Origin: Candidatus Parcubacteria bacterium
GTDB taxonomy: Bacteria > Patescibacteriota > Patescibacteriia > Patescibacteriales > UBA12075
Assembly (NCBI GenBank): GCA_023142215.1
Contig: JAGLJW010000030.1
Coordinates: 1 to 25,761 of the forward strand
Direction: 5' to 3'
DNA: 25,761 bases
The notes below the pieces were generated by a model. It had not been told where the DNA came from. It saw only the letters and a program-made list of their open reading frames with translations, and searched no databases. The translations under genes were made by a program, and so were the position numbers. Shown piece after piece: positions 1 through 6,877 of the stretch. Numbering within the stretch: the first letter of the stretch is position 1; every line of letters begins with the position of its first letter.

Positions 1-1
1 C

Positions 2-415
2 GGAGTTCCAGCTTGGGAATATTGTAATCTATCAAATATAACAAATTACGGTAATTGGAAAGTAGAAGTTTACTTTAACGAAGAATTAGTGTTAACAAAA
101 CCATTCACCGTTGAAATAAATTTAGATAAACCAACTAACCTTAATTTAATTCTAAACAATACCAATAATGTTAATTTAATTTGGAATCAAGTTGAATTAG
201 CTGAAAAATATCGTATTTACAGAAATGGAAATATGATACAAGAAACCAGCAATCTGTATTACACAGACACAGGAGTTATCCCAGGATTATCTTATATGTA
301 TAAGGTTGTGGCGATAAGAGGAAATAGGACATCATCTTTTAGCGATGGTGTTAGTGTTGACATCCCAAAAACGGAATTATTAATTCCGACTATTAAAAAC
401 ATAATCATGGAATAA
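2..415 (+). CDS. C-terminal fragment of a surface protein with a fibronectin type III domain (5' partial)
   Basis: The reading frame is already open at base 2 and runs to TAA at 413-415, so the gene begins upstream of the window. The GTG at 89 is an internal Val codon, not a start. The visible 137 residues hold one beta-sandwich of fibronectin III type: a 'KPTNLNL' entry strand, 'VNLIWNQV' with the core Trp, 'KYRIYRNGN', then 'YTDTGVIPGLSYMYKVVAI' with the characteristic Tyr residues. The protein ends soon after the domain. Fibronectin III domains in bacteria are common in exported enzymes and adhesins and act as spacers or binding modules. Without the N-terminus the main function cannot be told. 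Similar modules close the 1963-residue protein later in the window. The fold call is good; the role is unknown. Confidence 0.7.
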   Translation, partial: GVPAWEYCNLSNITNYGNWKVEVYFNEELVLTKPFTVEINLDKPTNLNLILNNTNNVNLIWNQVELAEKYRIYRNGNMIQETSNLYYTDTGVIPGLSYMYKVVAIRGNRTSSFSDGVSVDIPKTELLIPTIKNIIME

Positions 416-436
416 AAGATTAAATCTTTTATTTTT
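414..436 (+). terminator. Weak AT-only terminator hairpin overlapping the stop codon
   Basis: A perfect 7-bp stem (AAAAGAT at 414-420, ATCTTTT at 424-430) with a 3-nt loop is followed by A and five T. It overlaps the TAA of the fibronectin III gene. The stem is nearly all A-T, so it would be weak alone; a better terminator follows at 456. Confidence 0.4.
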
Positions 437-455
437 GTTCTTTAAAAAAGACATT

Positions 456-486
456 GCTCAATTCATAATAAGAATTGGGCTTTTTT
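456..486 (+). terminator. Intrinsic terminator
   Basis: GCTCAATTC (456-464) pairs with GAATTGGGC (472-480) as a 9-bp stem with one G-T wobble and a 7-nt loop, followed directly by six T. It is the stronger of two hairpins after the fibronectin III gene and separates that gene from the glycosyltransferase at 560. Confidence 0.8.
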
Positions 487-524
487 ATTATTTCTATTTC
501 ACCTTTACAAAAATTCAATAAACC

Positions 525-553
525 TTGATTTATTTTTGTTTTTTTGCTAGTGT
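525..553 (+). promoter_or_regulatory. Possible weak promoter for the glycosyltransferase
   Basis: TTGATT at 525-530, a 17-nt spacer and TAGTGT at 548-553, 6 nt before the ATG at 560. The -35 box and spacing are good but the -10 matches TATAAT at only three of six positions. If real, the transcript would start at or near the ATG. Tentative. Confidence 0.25.
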
Positions 554-559
554 TCACTC

Positions 560-2350
560 ATGATTTGTTCAAATATTAAGAAATATTGGAGAGGTATTAT
601 TCTTGTAATTATTGCAGTTATTTTTTTTGTTGCTACGAGTTATTTAAATTTTTCAACACAATTTTATTTGAATGATAATGGTGAAGAATTTGTTAAATGG
701 GCTTCGCCTGATGAGACTGCTAATTACGTTTTTACAAAATATTATGCTCAAACTGGAAATTTAGCGATTGGAGAAAAATATAATCAATATGCTTCTGATG
801 TTATGCATCCGCGAAGTGTTAGAAGTGGCGATGGAGAACTTAAGCCAGTTAGTTTTTTAGGGATTATTTTAATTTATGGAAAAATTGCTTTAATTTTAAC
901 TTATAAAGTTATTCCATATTTAACACCATTTTTTGCGGCTCTTGGTATTATTTATTTTTATTTATTTATAAAGATATTTTTTGGTAAAAATAATGCTCTT
1001 TTATCTTCTTTAATTTTAACGACATTTCCTCCGTATGTTTATTATACAGCCAGAAGCATGTTTCATAATGTTTTATTTTTTGTATTACTTTTAATTGCTC
1101 TTTATTACGGAACTTTGATGGTGAAAAACGCTAAATTTAAAAAGATAAAATTTTTAAAATTTAGTACTGGTTGGAAAAATTTATTATATCCAATGCTGGC
1201 AGGATTATTTTTAGGTTTAGCAATAACTGTTAGAACTTCGGAGTTATTATGGATAATTCCAATGTTTTTAATCTTGTGGATTTTTAATATTAGAAAAATT
1301 GGAGTTGTAAAATTGATTATATTCTTTTGTTTTTTATTTTTTGCGATAGCACCAAATATGTATTACAACAACGCATTGCATGGTTCGTATTTTTTTGGAG
1401 GTTATCCCGAAATGAACAAATCTATTGTGGAGATTGCCAAAGCGGGAGAGGAATTAATAATTGTTACGAGTACTGGAAAATTTGATAAATACAAAGAAAT
1501 TATTAAAGTAATAAAAAATAATATTTTTCATTTCGGATTTAATTTTAAACTCTCAATTGCAATGTTTAAAAATTACTTCATACATATGTTTCCTTGGATT
1601 TTTTATCCAGGACTGTTCGGATTATTTTTATTTTTTTTAAAACTTAAAAAGAATAAAAAAAGATATTTGGTATATTTATTTGCCTATGTGACACTTGGAG
1701 TAATTTTAATTTTTTATTATGGAAGTTGGGTGTTTCATGACAATCCAGATGCTACCAGACATACGATAGGAAATTCGTACACAAGATATTGGTTGCCAGT
1801 GTATGCTGGGATTTTTCCTTTTGTAAGCTTTGCAATTATTAGAATTTCAAGATTATTTTCCGCACTTATTTTAAAGATAATAAAAAGAAGTAAATTTTTT
1901 GCTAAACCTAAAATAACATTTTTGTTACAGCTTTTATTAATAATTTGTTTTTCTTTTTTATCAATTAAATTTGTATTGATCGGATCTGAAGAAGGCTTAG
2001 TTTATCAAAAAGATAAATGTAGTGAAGCCTTGAAACAATGGAGAGAAGTGATTGAATTAACAGAACATAACTCAGTTATTGTTACAGTTTATCATGACAA
2101 ATTATTTTTTCCCGAAAGAAAAGTGATTATTGGTGATTTCTCAAATAAAAAAATGGTACAAATATATTCAAATCTAACTAAATATTTACCAGTTTATTAC
2201 TATAACTTTAATTTACCAGACGATGCAGTGGATTATTTGAACGAAAGAAGGCTTAAGGAAGCTAATTTGCAAATTAAAAAAATCAAAAAGATTAATAATA
2301 ATTTTACTTTATATAAAATCAATAAAATCAATATTATACCAAACTATTGA
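560..2350 (+). CDS. GT-C fold membrane glycosyltransferase (PMT/ArnT-like)
   Basis: A 596-residue polytopic membrane protein with about ten hydrophobic segments and a soluble C-terminal tail from about residue 480. After the first membrane helix (about 12-30) lies an outward loop with 'SPDETANY' (Asp51-Glu52), matching the acidic catalytic pair that GT39/ArnT-type enzymes carry in their first extracytoplasmic loop. Members of this class transfer a sugar from a polyprenyl-phosphate carrier to protein or lipid on the outer face of the membrane. Donor and acceptor cannot be read from sequence. An in-frame TAG lies 12 nt upstream of the ATG, so this start is the earliest possible. There is no Shine-Dalgarno sequence. 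It stands alone between a terminator and greA, and could glycosylate the many surface proteins encoded nearby, which is inference. Class call fairly sure; specificity unknown. Confidence 0.75.
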   Translation: MICSNIKKYWRGIILVIIAVIFFVATSYLNFSTQFYLNDNGEEFVKWASPDETANYVFTKYYAQTGNLAIGEKYNQYASDVMHPRSVRSGDGELKPVSFLGIILIYGKIALILTYKVIPYLTPFFAALGIIYFYLFIKIFFGKNNALLSSLILTTFPPYVYYTARSMFHNVLFFVLLLIALYYGTLMVKNAKFKKIKFLKFSTGWKNLLYPMLAGLFLGLAITVRTSELLWIIPMFLILWIFNIRKIGVVKLIIFFCFLFFAIAPNMYYNNALHGSYFFGGYPEMNKSIVEIAKAGEELIIVTSTGKFDKYKEIIKVIKNNIFHFGFNFKLSIAMFKNYFIHMFPWIFYPGLFGLFLFFLKLKKNKKRYLVYLFAYVTLGVILIFYYGSWVFHDNPDATRHTIGNSYTRYWLPVYAGIFPFVSFAIIRISRLFSALILKIIKRSKFFAKPKITFLLQLLLIICFSFLSIKFVLIGSEEGLVYQKDKCSEALKQWREVIELTEHNSVIVTVYHDKLFFPERKVIIGDFSNKKMVQIYSNLTKYLPVYYYNFNLPDDAVDYLNERRLKEANLQIKKIKKINNNFTLYKINKINIIPNY

Positions 2351-2375
2351 TAAATATTTAAAAGTATTGTAGTAT
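2347..2375 (+). promoter_or_regulatory. Possible greA promoter
   Basis: TTGATA at 2347-2352 overlaps the stop codon of the upstream gene. A 17-nt spacer leads to TAGTAT at 2370-2375 (four of six -10 positions). This would give a leader of about 30 nt before greA. Tentative. Confidence 0.3.
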
Positions 2376-2410
2376 TAAATCTATTATTAATAATAAATTT
2401 ATATAAACAT

Positions 2411-2869
2411 ATGGGAGAAGAACATATTATTTCTAAAGAAGGATTAGAAAAATTAAAAGAAGAATTAAATAATTTAACAAATGTTAAAAGAAGAGAAATA
2501 GCTGATAGAATTCAAGTCGCAAAAGATATGGGAGATTTGAGTGAAAATGCTGAGTATTCTGAAGCAAAAGATGCTCAAGCTTTTAATGATGGACGTATTG
2601 CTGAGTTGAAAAATATTATCAAAAATGCCCAAGTTGTTGAAGGTGGGCAATTAGGAAAAATTGGTTTAGGTTCTACGGTGACTGTAAAATTTAATCAAAA
2701 AGAAAAAATTTATACAATAGTAAGTTTTAATGAAGTTGATCCAGCTAAAGGAAAAATTTCTAATGAATCACCAATCGGAAGTGCTCTTTTAAACAAAGAA
2801 AAAGGTACCAAGGTAGTTGTGGAATTACCAAAAGGACAAACAGAATTTGAAATTTTGAAAGTTAAATAG
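2411..2869 (+). CDS. greA: Transcription elongation factor GreA
   Basis: 152 residues, close to the usual length of about 158. GreA binds the secondary channel of RNA polymerase and stimulates cleavage of the backtracked transcript. The N-terminal coiled coil (about 7-75) contains the conserved tip 'GDLSENAEYSEAKDAQ' with the Asp/Glu residues that help bind the catalytic magnesium. The C-terminal FKBP-like domain follows with 'VTVKF', 'DPAKGKISNESPIGSALLNK' and 'VELPKGQTEFEILKVK'. No Shine-Dalgarno sequence precedes the ATG; the bases before it are AT-rich. The downstream small membrane protein begins 28 nt later and may be cotranscribed, since no terminator lies between them. Confidence 0.97.
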   Translation: MGEEHIISKEGLEKLKEELNNLTNVKRREIADRIQVAKDMGDLSENAEYSEAKDAQAFNDGRIAELKNIIKNAQVVEGGQLGKIGLGSTVTVKFNQKEKIYTIVSFNEVDPAKGKISNESPIGSALLNKEKGTKVVVELPKGQTEFEILKVK

Positions 2870-2884
2870 TCTAAAATAAAACAT

Positions 2885-2890
2885 GGAGGA
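2885..2890 (+). promoter_or_regulatory. Strong ribosome binding site of the 85-residue membrane protein
   Basis: GGAGGA lies 6 nt before the ATG at 2897. This is one of only two clear Shine-Dalgarno sequences seen in the window and it fixes the start. Confidence 0.75.
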
Positions 2891-2896
2891 AGAGTA

Positions 2897-3154
2897 ATGG
2901 AATCTTTTTATCAAGTAGTGATGTTTTATACTATTCTTTCTGGAATCATTTCAATTTTAGTAACCAGTTTTTCTATATTCCATCCTAGAATTATAGGATT
3001 TTATAGGGATATTAATATTTTGTTGATACATAAATTTTTAGGTACAATGGCAGTATTAGTTTATTGGTTTTTTAGATGGCCTTTGTTTATTTTACTTATT
3101 CTTATTGATTGTCTTAAATTTTGGAAAAAACATTTTTTCGTAAATTCCGATTAA
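2897..3154 (+). CDS. Small integral membrane protein of unknown function
   Basis: 85 residues with two hydrophobic segments, about 4-26 ('YQVVMFYTILSGIISILV...') and about 48-72 ('MAVLVYWFFRWPLFILLILI'). A short loop holding 'FHPRIIGFYRDINILLIHK' separates them, and the tail is basic ('KFWKKHF'). I do not recognise a family. The real start is supported by the GGAGGA site 6 nt upstream and the gene closes with an intrinsic terminator. It sits 28 nt after greA, so the two may share a transcript. No catalytic motif is visible. Confidence 0.7.
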   Translation: MESFYQVVMFYTILSGIISILVTSFSIFHPRIIGFYRDINILLIHKFLGTMAVLVYWFFRWPLFILLILIDCLKFWKKHFFVNSD

Positions 3155-3174
3155 TTCATATTTAATTTTAGCAT

Positions 3175-3207
3175 AAAGGATTGTAAATGCAGTCCTTTAC
3201 TTTTTTT
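3175..3207 (+). terminator. Intrinsic terminator after the small membrane protein
   Basis: AAAGGATTG (3175-3183) pairs with CAGTCCTTT (3190-3198) as a 9-bp stem with one wobble and a 6-nt loop, followed by AC and seven T (3201-3207). It closes the greA transcript before lysS. Confidence 0.8.
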
Positions 3208-3254
3208 AAAAAATCCTTTAAAATTAAAGAATAAATTATCAAAAGTTAATTATT

Positions 3255-4730
3255 ATGACAACAGAAAATTGTACTGAACGTGATGATCGTTTAGAAAAAT
3301 TAGAAAAATTAAAAGGAAATAGCATAAATCCATATCCCGCAAATACAAAGCGATCTCATAGTGTTAAGCAAGTTTTGGACGATTTTTCTAATTTAGAGAA
3401 AAATAAAGAACAGCTTATATTATCTGGGAGATTAATGAGCAAAAGAAGTCATGGAAATTTATCTTTTGTAAGTATTTTTGATGGAAGTGAAAAAATTCAA
3501 TTAGCATTTACTAAGAAAGACACCGGGGCTGATGAATATAAAGATTTTGTAAAATTAATTGATGTTGGTGATTTTATTGAAGTTACTGGAAAATGTTTTG
3601 TTACTCATAAAGGTGAAAATAGTGTTTTGATTGAATCATGGAAAATTCTTTCAAAAGCCTTACAACCCCTTCCTGAAAAATGGCACGGACTTAAAGATGA
3701 CGATATTAAATTTAGAAAAAGATATTTGGATATTTTAATGAATCCAGAAGTTAAAGAAATGTTTATTAAGAAATCAAAATTTTGGGATGTAACGAGAAAT
3801 TTTTTGAAAGATAAAGGATTTTTAGAAGTTGAAACACCAGTACTTGAAGTTACTACAGGTGGAGCAGAAGCGGAACCATTTAGAACTCATCATAATGATT
3901 TTGATTTAGATGTTTTTTTACGTATTTCAATTGGTGAGTTGTGGCAAAAAAAATTAATGGCAGCTGGATTTGAAAAAACTTTTGAAATTGGAAAAGTATT
4001 TAGAAATGAAGGATCGTCACTGGAGCATGTACAAGAATTTACTAATATGGAATTTTATTGGGCTTATGCTGATTTTAGAGATGGAATGAAATTAACTAAA
4101 GAGTTGTATTTAAAAATTGCGAATGAAGTTTTTGGTAAAACCAAATTTACTACGCGTGGTCATACTTTTGATTTAGCTGATGAGTGGAAAGAAGTGGATT
4201 ATGTTGATGAAATTCTAAAGCAGACTAAAATAAATGTTTTAAAAGCCAGCAAACAAGAAATGGAAAAAAAGCTTAAACAATTAAAAGTTAAATACGAAGG
4301 AGATAACAAAGAAAGATTAATTGATACGCTTTGGAAATACTGTAGAAAAAATATTTCTGGTCCAGCGTTTTTAATAAATCATCCAAAATTGATTTCTCCG
4401 CTAGCAAAAGAAAATAAAAAAAGACTAGGTACTGTTGAAAGATTTCAAATTTTAATAGCTGGAGCGGAGATAGGGAACGGTTATAGTGAACTTAATAATC
4501 CAATAGATCAAAGAAAAAGATTTGAAGAGCAACAAAAATTACTTGAAGAAGGAGATAATGAGGCAATGATGCCAGATTGGGAATTTGTAGAAATGCTTGA
4601 ACACGGAATGCCTCCAACTTGTGGTTTTGGCTTTGGAGAAAGATTGTTTGCGTTTATGATGGATAAGCCGATTAGAGAAGTAGCTTTATTTCCATTAATG
4701 AAACCGAAGGGTATAACGCATAATACATAA
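3255..4730 (+). CDS. lysS: Lysyl-tRNA synthetase, class II
   Basis: 491 residues, the normal length for class II LysRS, which charges tRNA-Lys using ATP. The N-terminal OB-fold anticodon-binding domain (about 50-140) has 'LSGRLMSKRSHGNLSFVSI'. The catalytic core has motif 2 at about 249-266 ('FRNEGSSLEHVQEFTNMEF', conserved Arg250 and Glu252) and motif 3 from about 457 ('GFGFGERLFAFMMD', Arg463), followed by 'PIREVALFPLMKP'. Motif 2 has HVQEFT where most bacterial LysRS have HNPEFT, and motif 3 has GER rather than GxDR, so it is a divergent branch. AspRS/AsnRS is the main alternative, but the overall length and C-terminal motif favour LysRS. The Fic gene starts 19 nt downstream, then serS, so two tRNA synthetases flank it. 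No Shine-Dalgarno sequence is visible. Confidence 0.92.
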   Translation: MTTENCTERDDRLEKLEKLKGNSINPYPANTKRSHSVKQVLDDFSNLEKNKEQLILSGRLMSKRSHGNLSFVSIFDGSEKIQLAFTKKDTGADEYKDFVKLIDVGDFIEVTGKCFVTHKGENSVLIESWKILSKALQPLPEKWHGLKDDDIKFRKRYLDILMNPEVKEMFIKKSKFWDVTRNFLKDKGFLEVETPVLEVTTGGAEAEPFRTHHNDFDLDVFLRISIGELWQKKLMAAGFEKTFEIGKVFRNEGSSLEHVQEFTNMEFYWAYADFRDGMKLTKELYLKIANEVFGKTKFTTRGHTFDLADEWKEVDYVDEILKQTKINVLKASKQEMEKKLKQLKVKYEGDNKERLIDTLWKYCRKNISGPAFLINHPKLISPLAKENKKRLGTVERFQILIAGAEIGNGYSELNNPIDQRKRFEEQQKLLEEGDNEAMMPDWEFVEMLEHGMPPTCGFGFGERLFAFMMDKPIREVALFPLMKPKGITHNT

Positions 4731-4749
4731 CAATTTATTTGATAAATAA

Positions 4750-5526
4750 ATGACGAATAGCAAAATACAACATAAAAATTTTAGATTAAAAGATTTAAAA
4801 TATTCAGTTGATGATAAAATAAGTGAAGAGATTTTTGATTTGCAAAAAAGATTTAATCAAAAATTTACAAAGGATGAGCAAAAAAAGCTAGCTTTTTCAC
4901 AAAAGGTTGATTATGTTTATAATACAGTTGCGCTTGAAGGAAACACTTATACTTATGCTGAAACTGAAACATTGCTTTCTGGCGTAACAGTTGGTGGACA
5001 CACAGTAAACGAGGAGGATGAAATTTTAAATCAAAAAGATGCTTGGGAATTTACATTAAATTTAGTTCTTGAAACCAAAATTAAATTATCTTCTAAGTTT
5101 ATTAAAGATATTCATTTTAAAGTTGGGAAAGACACTGTTGTAAAACCTGGGCAATATCGTGATGGTAGAGTAAAAATTGGAGGTACTAATTATGTACCAC
5201 CAAAAACTTTAGCAGAGATTGATAATTTAATAGAATTGTTTGTTTCTGATTATAACGATTTAAATGAGCAACGGTATATTAAAGCAATTATCATTCACTT
5301 TGTCATTGCATTGATTCAGCCATTTTTTGACGGAAATAAAAGAACTGCACGATTACTTATGAATTATGAATTATTGAAAAACAATTATCCATTATTTTCT
5401 ATATCCATTAAACAGAGAAAAGAATATATTGATGCCATGATAAAAGCTTATGAAACATTGGATATAAATGATTTAATTAAACTGTTAAGTAAATTAATGT
5501 TAAATAATCTTAAAAATATATGTTAG
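4750..5526 (+). CDS. Fic-domain protein with Gln in place of the catalytic His
   Basis: 258 residues. Fic enzymes usually transfer AMP or another nucleotide part to a hydroxyl side chain of a target protein. The core motif, normally HPFxDGNGR, reads 'QPFFDGNKRTAR' at residues 190-201: Gln190 (CAG at 5317-5319) replaces the catalytic His, while Phe192, Asp194, Gly195, Asn196 and both Arg are kept. The flap region is present at about 135-150 ('GQYRDGRVKIGGTNYVPP'). An N-terminal inhibitory motif of the (S/T)xxxE(G/N) type is intact as 'TVALEG', Thr59 to Gly64, marking a class II Fic layout. The stop overlaps the serS start by 7 nt (ATG inside the last codons), implying translational coupling. 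It could be a non-catalytic regulator, an enzyme with altered chemistry, or a decaying gene, but the frame is fully open. Fold call is sure; activity is uncertain. Confidence 0.9.
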   Translation: MTNSKIQHKNFRLKDLKYSVDDKISEEIFDLQKRFNQKFTKDEQKKLAFSQKVDYVYNTVALEGNTYTYAETETLLSGVTVGGHTVNEEDEILNQKDAWEFTLNLVLETKIKLSSKFIKDIHFKVGKDTVVKPGQYRDGRVKIGGTNYVPPKTLAEIDNLIELFVSDYNDLNEQRYIKAIIIHFVIALIQPFFDGNKRTARLLMNYELLKNNYPLFSISIKQRKEYIDAMIKAYETLDINDLIKLLSKLMLNNLKNIC

Positions 5527-6836
5527 ACATTAAATACATTAGAGATAATGTTGATAAAGTTCAAAAAGCGGCAAAAAATAAAAATATAGATGTTGACATT
5601 GATGAATTGATTAAAATTGATAAAAAGAGGAGAAAGATTCAAAGTCAAATTGATGAGCTTCGGGCTAAACGAAATGAATTAGCTCAAATTGTGAAAGGGG
5701 GTAAACCAACGAATGAACAAATTAAGGAAGGTAAAAATATCAAGGAAGAGATTGCTAATTTGGAAAATAAATTTAAAAAAATTGAAGATGATTATTTTAC
5801 CTTAATGGTAAAGGTGCCAACTATTCCATCGGATGATACTCCGATTGGAAAAGATGAATCTGAAAATGTTGAAATTGAAAAATGGGGTGAAGCAACTAAG
5901 TTTAATTTTAAACCAAAAAGTCATATTGAAATTGCTAAAAATCTTGATTTGCTTGATTTTGAGAGAGGTGTAAAAGTTGCTGGATACAGAGGTTATTATG
6001 TGAAAAATGAGGCTGCTAGTTTGCAAATGGCTTTAATGATGTTTGCTCTTAAAAAGTTAATTGCAAAAGGTTTTACACCAATGATACCACCAACATTAAT
6101 TCGTGAATATGCACTTTTCGGAAGTGGATATTTTTCTGGTAAAACTTTTAATTCTGAAGTAGATGAAATTTATAAAATTGAAAATGTGAATAAAGATGCC
6201 GATGGAAAATCAGTTAAAGAAAATAAATTTTTAGTAGGAACTGCAGAGCCATCACTTTTGGCTTACTATTCAGGTGAAACTTTAAATGAAAATCAATTAC
6301 CAGTAAAACTTTGTGGTTTTTCACAATGCTATAGAAGTGAAATTGGGAGCTATGGAAAAGATACAAAGGGACTTTATAGAGTGCATGAGTTCATGAAGGT
6401 TGAACAAGTTTGTTTTACTAAGAACAATGTTGAGGATTCAAATAAAATGCATTTAGAAATGGTAGAAATTTCAAAAGAATTTCACGAAGCATTAAATATA
6501 CCTTATAGAGTATTAAGTATTTGTACTGGAGATATGAGTGCTGGCAAATATAAAATGTTTGATCTTGAAGCTTGGATGCCAAGCCGAGATAGCTATGGTG
6601 AAACAGGATCAGCTTCTAATTTTTTAGATTGGCAATCAAGAAGACTTAATGTAAAATATAAAGACAAGGAAGGGAACAAAAAATTTGTTCACATGATAAA
6701 TAATACCGCTATTCCTTCTCCTAGATTTATAATAGCAATTTTGGAAAATTATCAGCAAGAAGATGGAAGTGTTGTAATTCCTGAAGTTTTAAGAAAGTAC
6801 ATGCCGAACAATATGAAAGTTATTAAAAATAAATAA
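5520..6836 (+). CDS. serS: Seryl-tRNA synthetase
   Basis: 438 residues, typical for SerRS, which charges tRNA-Ser and tRNA-Sec. The N-terminal antiparallel coiled-coil arm (about 25-105, rich in Lys/Glu, 'KKRRKIQSQIDELRAKRNEL') contacts the long variable arm of the tRNA. The class II core follows: the serine-binding 'VGTAEPSLLAYYSGE', motif 2 'CYRSEIGSYGKDTKGLYRVHEF' in spirit with Arg and Glu conserved, and motif 3 'PSPRFIIAILENYQQEDGSV', then 'IPEVLRKYM'. Its ATG at 5520 lies inside the end of the fic gene, with no separate ribosome binding site, so translation is probably coupled. Confidence 0.96.
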   Translation: MLDIKYIRDNVDKVQKAAKNKNIDVDIDELIKIDKKRRKIQSQIDELRAKRNELAQIVKGGKPTNEQIKEGKNIKEEIANLENKFKKIEDDYFTLMVKVPTIPSDDTPIGKDESENVEIEKWGEATKFNFKPKSHIEIAKNLDLLDFERGVKVAGYRGYYVKNEAASLQMALMMFALKKLIAKGFTPMIPPTLIREYALFGSGYFSGKTFNSEVDEIYKIENVNKDADGKSVKENKFLVGTAEPSLLAYYSGETLNENQLPVKLCGFSQCYRSEIGSYGKDTKGLYRVHEFMKVEQVCFTKNNVEDSNKMHLEMVEISKEFHEALNIPYRVLSICTGDMSAGKYKMFDLEAWMPSRDSYGETGSASNFLDWQSRRLNVKYKDKEGNKKFVHMINNTAIPSPRFIIAILENYQQEDGSVVIPEVLRKYMPNNMKVIKNK

Positions 6837-6877
6837 AATAATTAATAAATAATTAATTAACCATTAACTTTAAAATT

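Noticed and set aside
89..415. GTG at 89 as the start of a 108-residue gene
   Set aside because: The frame is open from base 2 with fitting sequence, so the GTG codes for an internal Val of a gene cut by the window edge.
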